Shown: positions 1-7,241, counted from the stretch's first letter. The stretch: 64,000 nt of DNA from Shewanella violacea DSS12 (GCF_000091325.1 NC_014012.1:1426001-1490000), one strand, 5' to 3'. Translations and numbers: made by a program. Notes: generated by a model from the letters alone, not told the origin.

Positions 1-84
1 TGTTTTGATCAGTGCCAGGCTAGGTTTCTTTCCCGAAATCATTAGTAATTTTGCCGCGGCCAATACTTGTTCTAGTGGGTTCAT
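1..84 (-). CDS. N-terminal fragment of an unidentified protein
   Basis: An open frame of 28 codons begins with ATG at 84 on the minus strand and runs off the left edge. The peptide starts MNPLEQVLAAAKLL and continues with a basic GKKPSLALIK stretch, which looks like the amphipathic start of a helical, possibly DNA-binding, protein. It is divergent from the lipoprotein gene at 234. Too little is visible to name a family. It is more likely a real gene than chance because the frame stays open to the edge and the composition is protein-like. Confidence 0.5.
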   Translation of the reverse strand, partial: MNPLEQVLAAAKLLMISGKKPSLALIKT

Positions 85-233
85 ACTTGGTTAATTATCT
101 CAGCTATTTAGTAAATATGACCAATTAACTTGTTTGTCGATTTGTTTATACAATTGATCTACAAGTGTATTTCAAGTTGGCCTACTCTTTGCTTTATCTA
201 CAAGCATCTATAATAAAGAAACTGGAAGTCATA

Positions 234-611
234 GTGAAAACAAATTTAATTGGTTTGGCATTTATTGGAGTCACAAGTTTAAGCTTATCTGGCTGCGTAC
301 TCAATATTGGTGACGGCGAATCTGGGTGGCATGGTCAAGAAGGTTGGGAAGAAACTCAAGATTTAAACCGTGTGAGTCTGGCTAGTTTGAGTCTGGGTAT
401 GACAAGAGAACAAGTGACTGTTTTGATGGGCAGAGCCGATTTTAATGAAGCTTATATTGAGAAAGACAAAGAGGTTCATGTGCTTTTTTATCGTACACAG
501 CGTATCAAGGGCGATGGAAAAACCACAAAAGATGAATGTACTCCTGTGGTTATTAGCAATAATGCCGTTATAGGCTGGGGCAATATGGCCTACAAAAATA
601 TCTCATTCTAA
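234..611 (+). CDS. DUF3192-type outer-membrane lipoprotein
   Basis: The gene encodes a 125-residue secreted lipoprotein. A GTG start at 234 is chosen over upstream codons because a GGAAG ribosome-binding site lies seven bases before it and because it places a clean signal peptide at the N-terminus, ending in the lipobox LSGC (Cys about residue 20). The mature part contains SLGMTREQVTVLMGRADF, a pattern shared with BamE/SmpA-like and DUF3192 lipoproteins. The segment PVVISNNAVIGWG near the C-terminus fits DUF3192. The precise role of DUF3192 is not known. It is probably anchored in the outer membrane since no Asp follows the lipidated Cys. Confidence 0.75.
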   Translation: MKTNLIGLAFIGVTSLSLSGCVLNIGDGESGWHGQEGWEETQDLNRVSLASLSLGMTREQVTVLMGRADFNEAYIEKDKEVHVLFYRTQRIKGDGKTTKDECTPVVISNNAVIGWGNMAYKNISF

Positions 612-617
612 ACTTCA

Positions 618-845
618 CTACCTAAGTTGGGTGTCTAAATGATCGATTAACTCAGACCATTGGGCATCCTCTTCAATTGATTCTTTTAAAAAACTCTTCT
701 GGGAATCATTCCAAAAATCAGCCTGACAGAGCAGAACGTTTGCCGGTACCGTATGGTTCGCAATAAATGTGGCGATACTCTGTTCGCTATTATCTAATCC
801 TAGCTGATCAAAAAGATGACTAAGATCTTGAGGTGTAGTGTCCAT
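618..845 (-). CDS. DUF2789-like small cytoplasmic protein
   Basis: A 75-residue acidic protein with no signal peptide or membrane segment. The start MDTTPQDLSHLFDQLGLDN followed by IATFIANHTVP resembles the DUF2789 family, short helical proteins common in Shewanella, Pseudomonas and Vibrio and of unknown function. It is convergent with the DUF3192 lipoprotein gene, only six bases apart. Assignment is by remembered sequence pattern, so it is moderately sure. Confidence 0.65.
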   Translation of the reverse strand: MDTTPQDLSHLFDQLGLDNSEQSIATFIANHTVPANVLLCQADFWNDSQKSFLKESIEEDAQWSELIDHLDTQLR

Positions 846-1008
846 ATATTGGCTTCCTATTGCATAGCACTGGTGGCTTAAATATTAGTATGGATCAAAC
901 TTGGTGATTTTGATGGATAAATAGTGAATTGTTATTAATATTTACACGCTTTAACTTGCTTGCTACATTGGAGGCTAGTTGATTTCGCTCAAGAGGTAAC
1001 TTAAAGCT

Positions 1009-1653
1009 ATGGCAACAGATAATCAAATATTAGAAAGCTATCGAGCGGTATACCTGACAGCTGAAGATCTTCGAGTGGCGGCTTCGATTCTTTACAACGC
1101 GTATCACGACGACCCTTTTTTTATTGAATCGTTCCACTCTGGTGATCTTGCCATGTATGAGCAAAAGCTTAGAGGGGCTATCAGAGAGGAGTTAAATGAA
1201 TTATGGCAACAAGAGCAGACGTTAATTGGCTTATTTGAGGGGGAGCGAATGCTTGGGGTTGCCTGCATTGTGTCTCAGCTACTGCCTCTTGGGGAGTCAC
1301 GGTATTGGCATTGGCGGCTAAAGATGCTTATCAGTACTGGTTGGCAATCGACACAAGCCTTGATAAAAAAAGAAACCTGTTTATTAGAGCACTTGCCTAG
1401 TCCGAATTGTGGCATTTTGCAATTTATTGCTGTGTCGCCCATAGAACAGAAAAAAGGCTTGGGTAGTCAGTTAGTACAAGCGGTTTTGAGTTGGTGTGAT
1501 GAACAGCCAGAAATGGATGGTGTTGGTGTTTTTGCCAGTGAGCATAAACATGTTCACTTATTCAGCCAACATGGTTTCTCTGTTCTAGAGACTCTCTTTA
1601 TTGGTAAAGTTGAGGGGGAGTTACTGTTTTATCGTGGGCAAGATAATAAGTAA
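1009..1653 (+). CDS. GNAT-family N-acetyltransferase
   Basis: A 214-residue protein of the GCN5-related N-acetyltransferase fold. The acetyl-CoA-binding motif A is visible as IAVSPIEQKKGLGSQLVQAVL (about residues 140-160), where a Q/R-x-x-G-x-G/A loop contacts the pyrophosphate. A C-terminal GVGVFASEHKHVHLFSQHGF stretch fits motif B, in which the residue following HV-H-LF-GF stacks on the substrate. The acceptor cannot be deduced. It stands alone, followed by more than 400 bases without a gene. The ATG at 1009 has a GAGG rather far upstream (about 13 bases), so the start is only moderately certain. Confidence 0.8.
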   Translation: MATDNQILESYRAVYLTAEDLRVAASILYNAYHDDPFFIESFHSGDLAMYEQKLRGAIREELNELWQQEQTLIGLFEGERMLGVACIVSQLLPLGESRYWHWRLKMLISTGWQSTQALIKKETCLLEHLPSPNCGILQFIAVSPIEQKKGLGSQLVQAVLSWCDEQPEMDGVGVFASEHKHVHLFSQHGFSVLETLFIGKVEGELLFYRGQDNK

Positions 1654-1824
1654 GCTAAAGTAGAACAATGTTTGTAGGGAGCTTAAGAGTGGGGCGGAGC
1701 CTAATGAATACCGATCGTTTCAAGAGTCTTATATTTTTATCTTGCGGAGTAAAGATCCATTTTATCGAATTTCACATTATATAAGCAGCATCCTAGGTGC
1801 TGCCTATTCTCTGTTTGAGTTTTT

Positions 1825-2037
1825 TTAGAAGTAATCATAAATTGTTTATTTTGTACTGACAACTAGCCTCTGGTTTCACTTGCTTGAATCATTTTATCCT
1901 TCGAACTCATCCTTCGAACTCATCCTCTGTCTAGGTCTTTCTGCAGTAATTCTCAATGGCTTATTTTTACTGACCACTAGAGTTTCTGGTTTTACTTACT
2001 TGAGTCATTACCCCTTCGCTCTGTCCTCAGTTTACTT
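1825..2037. repeat. degenerate direct repeat in the 1654-2081 intergenic stretch
   Basis: No gene is seen between 1654 and the GacA box at 2082. Two diverged copies of a roughly 100-base unit lie here (about 1825-1935 and 1940-2037). They share TACTGAC-ACTAG, TCTGGTTT-ACTT-CTTGA-TCATT and CCTTCG-ACTC blocks. Inside the first copy CCTTCGAACTCAT is itself doubled. The boundaries are approximate. Nothing indicates a mobile element. Confidence 0.55.
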
Positions 2038-2081
2038 CACAAATAATCTAATTATGTGAAGTGAATTTTGACTAAGGCCTC

Positions 2082-2099
2082 TGTGAGATATCTCTTACA
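2082..2099 (+). promoter_or_regulatory. GacA/UvrY/VarA box upstream of the first CsrB-like RNA
   Basis: TGTGAGATATCTCTTACA is an imperfect 18-bp palindrome that matches the TGTAAG-N6-CTTACA upstream activating element bound by the GacA/UvrY/VarA response regulators at csrB, rsmY and rsmZ promoters. Its centre is about 180 bases upstream of the predicted start of the GGA-rich transcript, the spacing typical of this element. It is the exact reverse complement of the box at 2881-2898. Confidence 0.85.
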
Positions 2100-2163
2100 T
2101 CTATGTGGGATAAAGTTGTACATATTAGACTCTCTATAAAGGAGTTGTTGATTATAGGTTTTA

Positions 2164-2176
2164 AATCAATCAGTTA
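2164..2176 (+). promoter_or_regulatory. candidate IHF site between GacA box and csrB-like promoter
   Basis: AATCAATCAGTTA fits the IHF consensus WATCAANNNNTTR at every fixed position. It lies between the distal GacA box and the predicted transcription start, where DNA bending would bring the activator to RNA polymerase. IHF involvement has been proposed for csrB promoters in related bacteria. A 13-base degenerate match can occur by chance, so the call rests mainly on position. Confidence 0.5.
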
Positions 2177-2279
2177 CGGAGTGATTGTGCTTGTTGTATT
2201 TATGAGTGCGAATTATTTTTTATTATGGCTCGAGTATATAACTGTTATTGCGATTATCATTCTTATTAAGTTAATAACA

Positions 2280-2790
2280 ATGAATGTAGAGATTTCAGGA
2301 TGAAATCGAATCTGTTATTAGATAGCTGTTAAGGGATTTAATTAGCAATTTAATAGCCAGAATAGCGGTTATACCGCTCACATTTCAAAGTGAATAATTG
2401 GTCTAGTTTTGAATGTCGATATCATGGATAGATTAAAGGATAACTCTCGGAATGAGAGAAGGATACACTCAAGGATTGAGTCTGATTTGGTATATGGATG
2501 ACCAAATAAAGGGATGCAAGATCTAAAGGGATGTTGAGTTAACACTAGGTGTGGCTGGATGCATTTGGATAACCTAAGGATTAGGTGGTTCTGATATAGG
2601 GATATTCAGGAAAAAGGATTTAGTTGCGATCTTGAGTCTATGACTTGGATTGCGACAGGGAAATGAAAGGACCCAGGGAAGAGAAAGGAAGCTAGACAAT
2701 CAAGGATGATGCAGGGAGCATTTAAGTTAGCAGGATTGCTAAATAGTATTAAGTATCGGGCACGCCTAATGGTGTGCCCTTTATTTTTTG
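2280..2790 (+). ncRNA. csrB: CsrB-type CsrA-sequestering small RNA (first copy)
   Basis: This GGA-rich stretch looks like a CsrB-family RNA, which titrates the translational regulator CsrA by presenting many A-N-GGA motifs in hairpin loops. I count about 24 GGA triplets, roughly three times chance. Many sit in loops of short perfect stems: GATTTC/GAAATC at 2291-2307, CTCTC/GAGAG at 2444-2458, ACTCA/TGAGT at 2467-2481, ATTTGGT/ACCAAAT at 2485-2507, ACCTA/TAGGT around AGGAT at 2572-2586, and AGCA/TGCT at 2729-2740. It ends in a strong terminator. The 5' end is inferred from the GacA-box distance and could instead lie near 2413. yqcC-truC-yqcA nearby also accompany csrB in E. coli. Short open frames across it are by-products of composition. 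Confidence 0.85.
2758..2789 (+). terminator. intrinsic terminator of the first CsrB-like RNA
   Basis: A nine-base stem GGGCACGCC/GGTGTGCCC (one G-U pair) with a TAAT loop spans 2758-2779 and is followed by TTTATTTTTT. This is a textbook Rho-independent terminator at the end of the GGA-rich region. Confidence 0.92.
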
Positions 2791-2880
2791 CGTGGATCAT
2801 GAGTCAAGTTGATATTTGAGATGATGTACAGATATGGCATCACAAACATTTTTCTCTTTATCTTTATTTGCTTCAGTTTG

Positions 2881-2898
2881 TGTAAGAGATATCTCACA
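2881..2898 (+). promoter_or_regulatory. GacA/UvrY/VarA box upstream of the second CsrB-like RNA
   Basis: TGTAAGAGATATCTCACA matches the TGTAAG-N6-CTTACA activator element with one half-site perfect. Its centre (about 2889) is close to 180 bases upstream of the predicted start of the second GGA-rich transcript at about 3068. The sequence is the exact inverse of the box at 2082-2099. A -10-like TAAAAT lies at 3056-3061. I do not see a convincing -35 at normal spacing, which is compatible with an activator-dependent promoter. Confidence 0.85.
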
Positions 2899-3279
2899 AG
2901 AGCGTAGGACATGAGAATTATGTCGTCCTAATTATGCCCTGATAACGTTAGTGAACTCTTTTAAAACAATGAGTTATATTATTTGAGAGTGATTAATCTT
3001 AGTTGCTTTCAATCCTAGCGCTTAGTATTTGACCATTACAATTATCAAGATCACCTAAAATTTAACTCGTACAAGGAAATGTATAAAGTGAATGGATATC
3101 CTGATCAGGAAGATCAATAGCGACAGAGGAAGGTCGCAGAAGGGAATCAATCATGGATGAGACGCTCTAGGATTGAGTATCCCATTCAACAGGAAGAATT
3201 ATCCAGGATGGAAAGTTTGTAGTCTGGAGGACTGCATACAGGGAATGTACTGAAAGGAATCAACAAGGAAGGCTTTTAA

Positions 3280-4005
3280 GGACACGTTCATGGAATGAGT
3301 CAGCCCGGTTAATGGATTATCGGGTAAATGGAATAAAGATGGATCTACAAGGATGGATTTAAAGGACACACTCAAGGAATGAGTCAGCCCGGTTAATGGA
3401 TTATCGGGTAAATGGAATAAAGATGGATCTACAAGGATGGATTTAAAGGACACACTCAAGGAATGAGTCAGCCCGGTTAATGGATTATCGGGTAAATGGA
3501 ATAAAGATGGAGCTACAAGGATGGATTTTAAGGACACACTCAAGGAATGAGTCAGCCTGATTAATGGATTATCGGGTAAATGGAATAAAGATGGATCTTC
3601 AAGGATGGATTTTAGGGACACGCTCATGGAATGAGTCAGCCTGATTAATGGATTATCGGGTAAATGGAATAAAGATGGAACTACAAGGATGGATTTAAAG
3701 GACACACTCAAGGAATGAGTCAGCCCGGTTAATGGATTATCGGGTAAATGGAATAAAGATGGAGCTACAAGGATGGATTTAAAGGACACGCTCATGGATT
3801 GAGTCAGCCCGGTTAATGGATTATCGGGTAAATGGAATAAAGATGGAACTACAAGGATGGATTTTAAGGACACGCTCATGGATTGAGTCAGCCCGGTTAA
3901 TGGATTATCGGGTAAATGGAATAAAGATGGAGCTACAAGGATGGATTTTAAGGACACACTCAAGGAATGAGTTATCTCGGTTAATGGATTACCGAGTAAA
4001 TGGAG
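3280..4005 (+). repeat. 84-bp tandem repeat inside the second CsrB-like RNA (8 units plus remnant)
   Basis: Units begin with GGACAC at 3280, 3364, 3448, 3532, 3616, 3700, 3784 and 3868, exactly 84 bases apart. A ninth, diverged partial unit starts at 3952. Each unit contains two hairpins, ACTCA/TGAGT (or GCTCA/TGAGT) around AAGGA or ATGGA, and CCCGGT/ATCGGG around a TGGA loop, plus linker GGA motifs. In the last unit the second stem reads CTCGGT/ACCGAG, and elsewhere CCTGAT/ATCGGG. These paired changes keep the stem, which argues for selection on RNA structure. Confidence 0.95.
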
Positions 4006-4141
4006 AAGTAACAGTGGATATTTATATCCGCTGATACAGGGAATAAAAAGGGAATTCACGGATGATGCAAGGAGCACATTGAACGCATGGATGGTGCAGG
4101 GAGCACAATAAATAGCAGGATAGCTTAACAAAAGAGACAAG

Positions 4142-4175
4142 AAGCGCGGCTTGCAGAAGTCGCGCTTTTCTTTTT
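4142..4175 (+). terminator. intrinsic terminator of the giant CsrB-like RNA
   Basis: Stem AAGCGCG (4142-4148) pairs with CGCGCTT (4161-4167) and runs into TTTTCTTTTT. It lies just before the convergent DUF3301 gene. Confidence 0.88.
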
Positions 4176-4198
4176 ATTGGTTTTGGTGTGATGCTTAC

Positions 4199-4238
4199 CT
4201 TACAGCCTTACAGCCTTACAGCCTTACAGCCTTACAGC
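4199..4238. repeat. 8-bp microsatellite, five copies
   Basis: CTTACAGC is repeated five times without interruption, ending at the stop codon of the convergent DUF3301 gene (stop at 4238-4240). It therefore forms that gene's immediate 3' untranslated region and can vary in length without changing the protein. Confidence 0.9.
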
Positions 4239-4627
4239 TATTTACACTTACCTGTATTACAGCTGCCTCGAGAGCCACAGCTTCCGCCTACCGACCCACG
4301 AGATTCTGGAGCATCGAGCCATTCAGGTTCTGGGAAAATGGGCCACTGAACCTTCTGCACCTTTTTACCATGCATCCATATTTGAGCTTGGTACTGATTG
4401 ATACCATCGGTACTAAACTCCAGGATATATTTAGCCTTCCATGTGAGTCCGCTACTGCCACCTAGACTGGGCCTAGCCGACTCCATAGCAATGGCAAGTA
4501 GCTGTACTTTTTGTTTATGGCATTCTCTTTGGGCAAATAGACGACTGATTTCCGCCATCTGTCTTAATTGCCAAAAAAATGCAGCAACGACAACGAGCGC
4601 AACGATAAGTAAAAAATCTGTCATCAT
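4238..4627 (-). CDS. DUF3301-type membrane-anchored protein
   Basis: A 129-residue protein with one N-terminal membrane segment (about residues 4-19, FLLIVALVVVAAFFWQ) followed by ECHKQKVQLLAIAM and LTWKAKYILEFSTDGINQYQ, the pattern of the DUF3301 family of unknown function. The C-terminus is rich in Gly, Ser and Cys (three Cys in the last 15 residues), possibly metal-binding or disordered. Its ATGA start overlaps the stop of the DUF3549 gene upstream, so the two are translationally coupled. Confidence 0.75.
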   Translation of the reverse strand: MMTDFLLIVALVVVAAFFWQLRQMAEISRLFAQRECHKQKVQLLAIAMESARPSLGGSSGLTWKAKYILEFSTDGINQYQAQIWMHGKKVQKVQWPIFPEPEWLDAPESRGSVGGSCGSRGSCNTGKCK

Positions 4628-5637
4628 GATTTTATGACCTTAAATAATCCACCGATAGCCGATGCTAATCGTGGGCTTCTATTTGGATTACGTAGTTCAG
4701 CGAGGATCTGTGTTCGCAAACTTGGTATCGCAACAATATCGGCAAAAATTTGATTGAAGAAATGTTGCTCTTGACCCGCCAGAGCTTCTAAGAAAATAGT
4801 GCGGGTGTGATCATGTTTGAGTACAGTCCAATTTCTAGCCGCTATGGTGATCAAGGCTTCTGCATCGAGTATACCTTGCTCCTGGATATGTGAAATTGCT
4901 TGCTGGGTTAATTCTTGATTCGATGCTAATGCACGTAAAAAATAGAGCTTATTCTGCTTATCGGTATTTAGAAGTTGTTCAAAAACTCTGTCGGCAAGGC
5001 TCTTGTTGAGAGTGAGATGCTCTAAACATTGGCATAAGGCAATTTGAACTTCAATCGAGCTGTGGTCAAAGCTATTAATAAGTTGCTCTTGATGATCGAG
5101 CTCGTTAGCTCTCACACTGATATCGGCAATCCCTTGTAGACCGACTTGTTGCCACTTATCGGCAGCGACTTGTCCGGAGAGATATTGATACGCATACTCG
5201 TATTGAGCAGAGGCTTTACCATTGAGCTGCTTTCTCACTAGGGCATTAAACACTGCTAGTTTTTCTGCCGATGGTGTAAAAGCGAAAGGATGATTGGCGA
5301 GTTTCTGTTGCTCAGCTTCGGTTAAGTCTTTAGTTGGATCTCGGCCTAAAGCTTCTACTATCATCTTGATGAATTGGGTTCTGGGTGCGGGGGAAAGTAA
5401 TCCGCGTTCATCTAATGGTAATTTTAGAAACCAGATATAATGTTGCTGGCTCGCATCCCAAAATACGATTGCAAACTGAGCATGTCCCTGAATTGGGTAG
5501 GGATAAGGAGATGCCAGGTTCTCGAATTGGTTAAATGCCAGCATATCTATGCTCTGCACTCTTCTGCCCATATCATAGACTTGAAACTGAGTATTTGCTG
5601 TCGATAAAAACTGGCTAAGGGTGGTGATTTCTGTCAT
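4624..5637 (-). CDS. DUF3549 family protein
   Basis: A 337-residue soluble protein without signal peptide. The N-terminal part (ITTLSQFLSTANTQFQVYDMGRRV) and the HEAT-like, helix-rich C-terminal half match my memory of DUF3549, a family found next to DUF3301 and yqcC in Shewanella and Vibrio. No catalytic motif is apparent. It forms an operon with the downstream DUF3301 gene (four-base overlap) and diverges from yqcC. Function unknown; the fixed linkage to yqcC-truC is the only lead. Confidence 0.75.
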   Translation of the reverse strand: MTEITTLSQFLSTANTQFQVYDMGRRVQSIDMLAFNQFENLASPYPYPIQGHAQFAIVFWDASQQHYIWFLKLPLDERGLLSPAPRTQFIKMIVEALGRDPTKDLTEAEQQKLANHPFAFTPSAEKLAVFNALVRKQLNGKASAQYEYAYQYLSGQVAADKWQQVGLQGIADISVRANELDHQEQLINSFDHSSIEVQIALCQCLEHLTLNKSLADRVFEQLLNTDKQNKLYFLRALASNQELTQQAISHIQEQGILDAEALITIAARNWTVLKHDHTRTIFLEALAGQEQHFFNQIFADIVAIPSLRTQILAELRNPNRSPRLASAIGGLFKVIKS

Positions 5638-5797
5638 TTTTCTGCCGTAACATTGAGATCCATAATCTAATGGCGACTAGTATAGGGTGAAGTGGGTTGA
5701 GATGGTATTATTGTCGGCTAAATAAACAGGCCTCAAAATAGAGAAGCGGACATTGTTCGGCCTAAGGCCGACTTACTGCTAAGAGTAAGGTTATTAC

Positions 5798-6118
5798 GTG
5801 TTGTATTTAAAAACGACCCAGAAGCTAGAAGAGTTAGAAGCAGAATTAAAACGCCGTTCTTTATGGAGCCCACAAGCACCCTCAGTAGAAGCCATGGCCG
5901 ATACCTCTCCTTTTAGCTGTGAGTCCATGGCTTTTGAAAACTGGGTGCAGTTTATTTTTCTTCCTAAAATGCGTGCTTTGATTGCCGATAGGCAAGTGTT
6001 ACCCAGCAATATCGCCGTTGCGCCTATGGCACATCATGTATGGAATGATATAAAAGAGCGGCACACATTAATAAACATTTTTGATGAATTGGATAAACTC
6101 CTCAGTGAAGCAAGATAA
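5798..6118 (+). CDS. yqcC: YqcC family protein
   Basis: A 106-residue protein with the YqcC layout: a coiled N-terminus (LEELEAELKRRSLW), a FENWVQFIFLPKM core and SNIAVAPMAHHVW before a C-terminal LDELLSEA-like helix. Start is GTG at 5798 with TAAGG a few bases upstream. The role is unproven; in enterobacteria yqcC lies beside truC and csrB, as here. It shares an operon with truC, whose start lies about 20 bases downstream of the yqcC stop. Confidence 0.85.
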   Translation: MLYLKTTQKLEELEAELKRRSLWSPQAPSVEAMADTSPFSCESMAFENWVQFIFLPKMRALIADRQVLPSNIAVAPMAHHVWNDIKERHTLINIFDELDKLLSEAR

Positions 6119-6140
6119 AGAAGACAAACAAGTGAGTGAT

Positions 6141-6959
6141 ATGACTCAGTGTAAACTCACAGACGATAATCTGGTTGGCGAAGAGACGATTGAAGAGACG
6201 CCTCCTGAGATTGAAATTTTATTTGAAGATGATGACATAGTTGCGATTCATAAACCTGCGGGCTTACTCGTTCACAGGTCCTACTTGGCGCGTAGAGAAC
6301 GTTTTTTTGCGATGCAATTAACCCGAGATAAAGTCGGTTGCCATGTGTTTCCAGTTCACCGACTCGATAGGCCAACCTCTGGAGTATTGCTATTTGCTAA
6401 GAGCTGTGAAATGGCAAATGCGTTATGCGTGCAATTTGCAGATAAGACCATTGAAAAGCATTATCTCGCTATCGTACGGGGCAATATGCACGAAGCGGCT
6501 ACCTTAGATTATCCATTGAAGGTAGAGCTCGATGATTTGGGTGATAAAGATGTAAATCAGGATAAACCGGCTCAAGATGCAGTGACCAGTTACCAACCAT
6601 TGCTAAATACAGAGATCCCTTTTACTTCGGGTCGTTATGCTTCCAGTCGTTATGCTCTGGTAAAGCTAAGTCCTCATACTGGGCGTAAGCATCAGTTGAG
6701 ACGTCATATGGCGCATCTTAGACACCCAATACTAGGTGATACAACACACGGTGATGGTAAGCAGAATAAGTTTTTCAGGGAGCATTTTTCGGTAAACAGG
6801 CTTTGGCTTATTGCCAAGCAACTCACTTTCAATCACCCCAGAACGGGAGAGCGTATGATTATTGAAACTGAGTTAGAGCAGCAATGGTTCGACCTATTCA
6901 AGGGTTTAGGTTGGGACGAAGAGGCCTTGGGATCAGGCACTTCATATTTGTTAGCTTAG
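6141..6959 (+). CDS. truC: tRNA pseudouridine(65) synthase TruC
   Basis: TruC isomerises U65 of certain tRNAs to pseudouridine. The family's catalytic motif is present as VHRLDRPTSGVLLFAK, with the nucleophilic Asp in HRLDRPTSG, and the C-terminal KLSPHTGRKHQLRRHMAHLRHPILGD is the RluA-class signature. I place the start at ATG 6141, giving 272 residues. In-frame TTG/ATG codons at 6081/6084 would extend into yqcC without a good ribosome-binding site. The extra acidic N-terminal stretch of about 25 residues is longer than in E. coli TruC. Confidence 0.92.
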   Translation: MTQCKLTDDNLVGEETIEETPPEIEILFEDDDIVAIHKPAGLLVHRSYLARRERFFAMQLTRDKVGCHVFPVHRLDRPTSGVLLFAKSCEMANALCVQFADKTIEKHYLAIVRGNMHEAATLDYPLKVELDDLGDKDVNQDKPAQDAVTSYQPLLNTEIPFTSGRYASSRYALVKLSPHTGRKHQLRRHMAHLRHPILGDTTHGDGKQNKFFREHFSVNRLWLIAKQLTFNHPRTGERMIIETELEQQWFDLFKGLGWDEEALGSGTSYLLA

Positions 6960-7141
6960 CCAGTTTTATCCACGGGGAGCACTAGATCATCAGGTGTGGT
7001 GAGATCGCCTTCTTGGACATGTTCAGTAAGGCTATAAGGAAGGGCGTTTGTAGTCTGTTGTGATGTGAAATAACGCATGCGCCTGATATGCGCAGAGCGG
7101 TGAATATGCTTTATGTGCTTACGTCTGCTGGAGTGGTGCAT
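6956..7141 (-). CDS. small basic hypothetical protein convergent with truC
   Basis: A 61-residue His/Arg-rich peptide (HHSSRRKHIKHIHRSAHIRRM) with a more ordinary C-terminus. The ATG at 7141 has AAGGG eight bases upstream, a good ribosome-binding site. Its stop overlaps the end of truC by four bases in antisense. I do not recognise a family. The proper ribosome-binding site and the clean fit of the ends favour a real gene, but a chance frame is not excluded. Confidence 0.45.
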   Translation of the reverse strand: MHHSSRRKHIKHIHRSAHIRRMRYFTSQQTTNALPYSLTEHVQEGDLTTPDDLVLPVDKTG

Positions 7142-7241
7142 CTTAAGGCCCTTGAAGATTCAAGCTAATAAGTTGGCATGAAGCTATCAATAAAGTATGT
7201 TTGAAGTATAAAACTAATTTAAACCTAGGGCGATCTGAAAC

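Larger units (their letters stand above)
3068..4175 (+). ncRNA. csrB: giant CsrB-type CsrA-sequestering RNA (second copy, repeat-expanded)
   Basis: A second CsrB-like gene of about 1.1 kb, far longer than the roughly 370-nt E. coli CsrB. The 5' part (3068-3279) has individual GGA hairpins such as GATC/GATC around AGGAA, CGAC/GTCG around AGAGGAAG, AGTC/GACT around TGGAG and TACA/TGTA around GGGAA. The middle is an 84-bp tandem array, each unit carrying seven GGA motifs. The 3' part resembles the end of the first RNA (GATG-TGCAGGGAGCA and an AGCAGGAT element) and ends in a terminator. I count about 80 GGA triplets overall. CsrA binds A-N-GGA in loops, so this would be an unusually high-capacity sponge. 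The long reverse-strand open frame across the array arises because 84 is divisible by three. Confidence 0.85.

Noticed and set aside
2103..2303. 66-codon hydrophobic open frame between the GacA box and the first CsrB-like RNA
   Set aside because: It overlaps the putative IHF site, core promoter and first GGA hairpin. No ribosome-binding site precedes the ATG. Hydrophobic residues are expected from AT-rich DNA.
3280..4005. CRISPR array interpretation of the 84-bp repeats
   Set aside because: Units are contiguous and alike along their full length, without unique spacers, and no cas genes are near.
3199..4140. 313-codon reverse-strand open frame with a repeated SLFHLPDNPL-type motif
   Set aside because: It is produced by the 84-bp array (84 is divisible by three, so one frame stays open). 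It has no ribosome-binding site or family resemblance. The forward strand has all marks of a GacA-controlled CsrB-type RNA, and base changes follow RNA pairing.
4151..4637. Forward-strand frames of 104 and 79 codons opposite the DUF3301 gene
   Set aside because: They lie antisense to a recognisable gene, and the first begins inside the RNA terminator and crosses the microsatellite.
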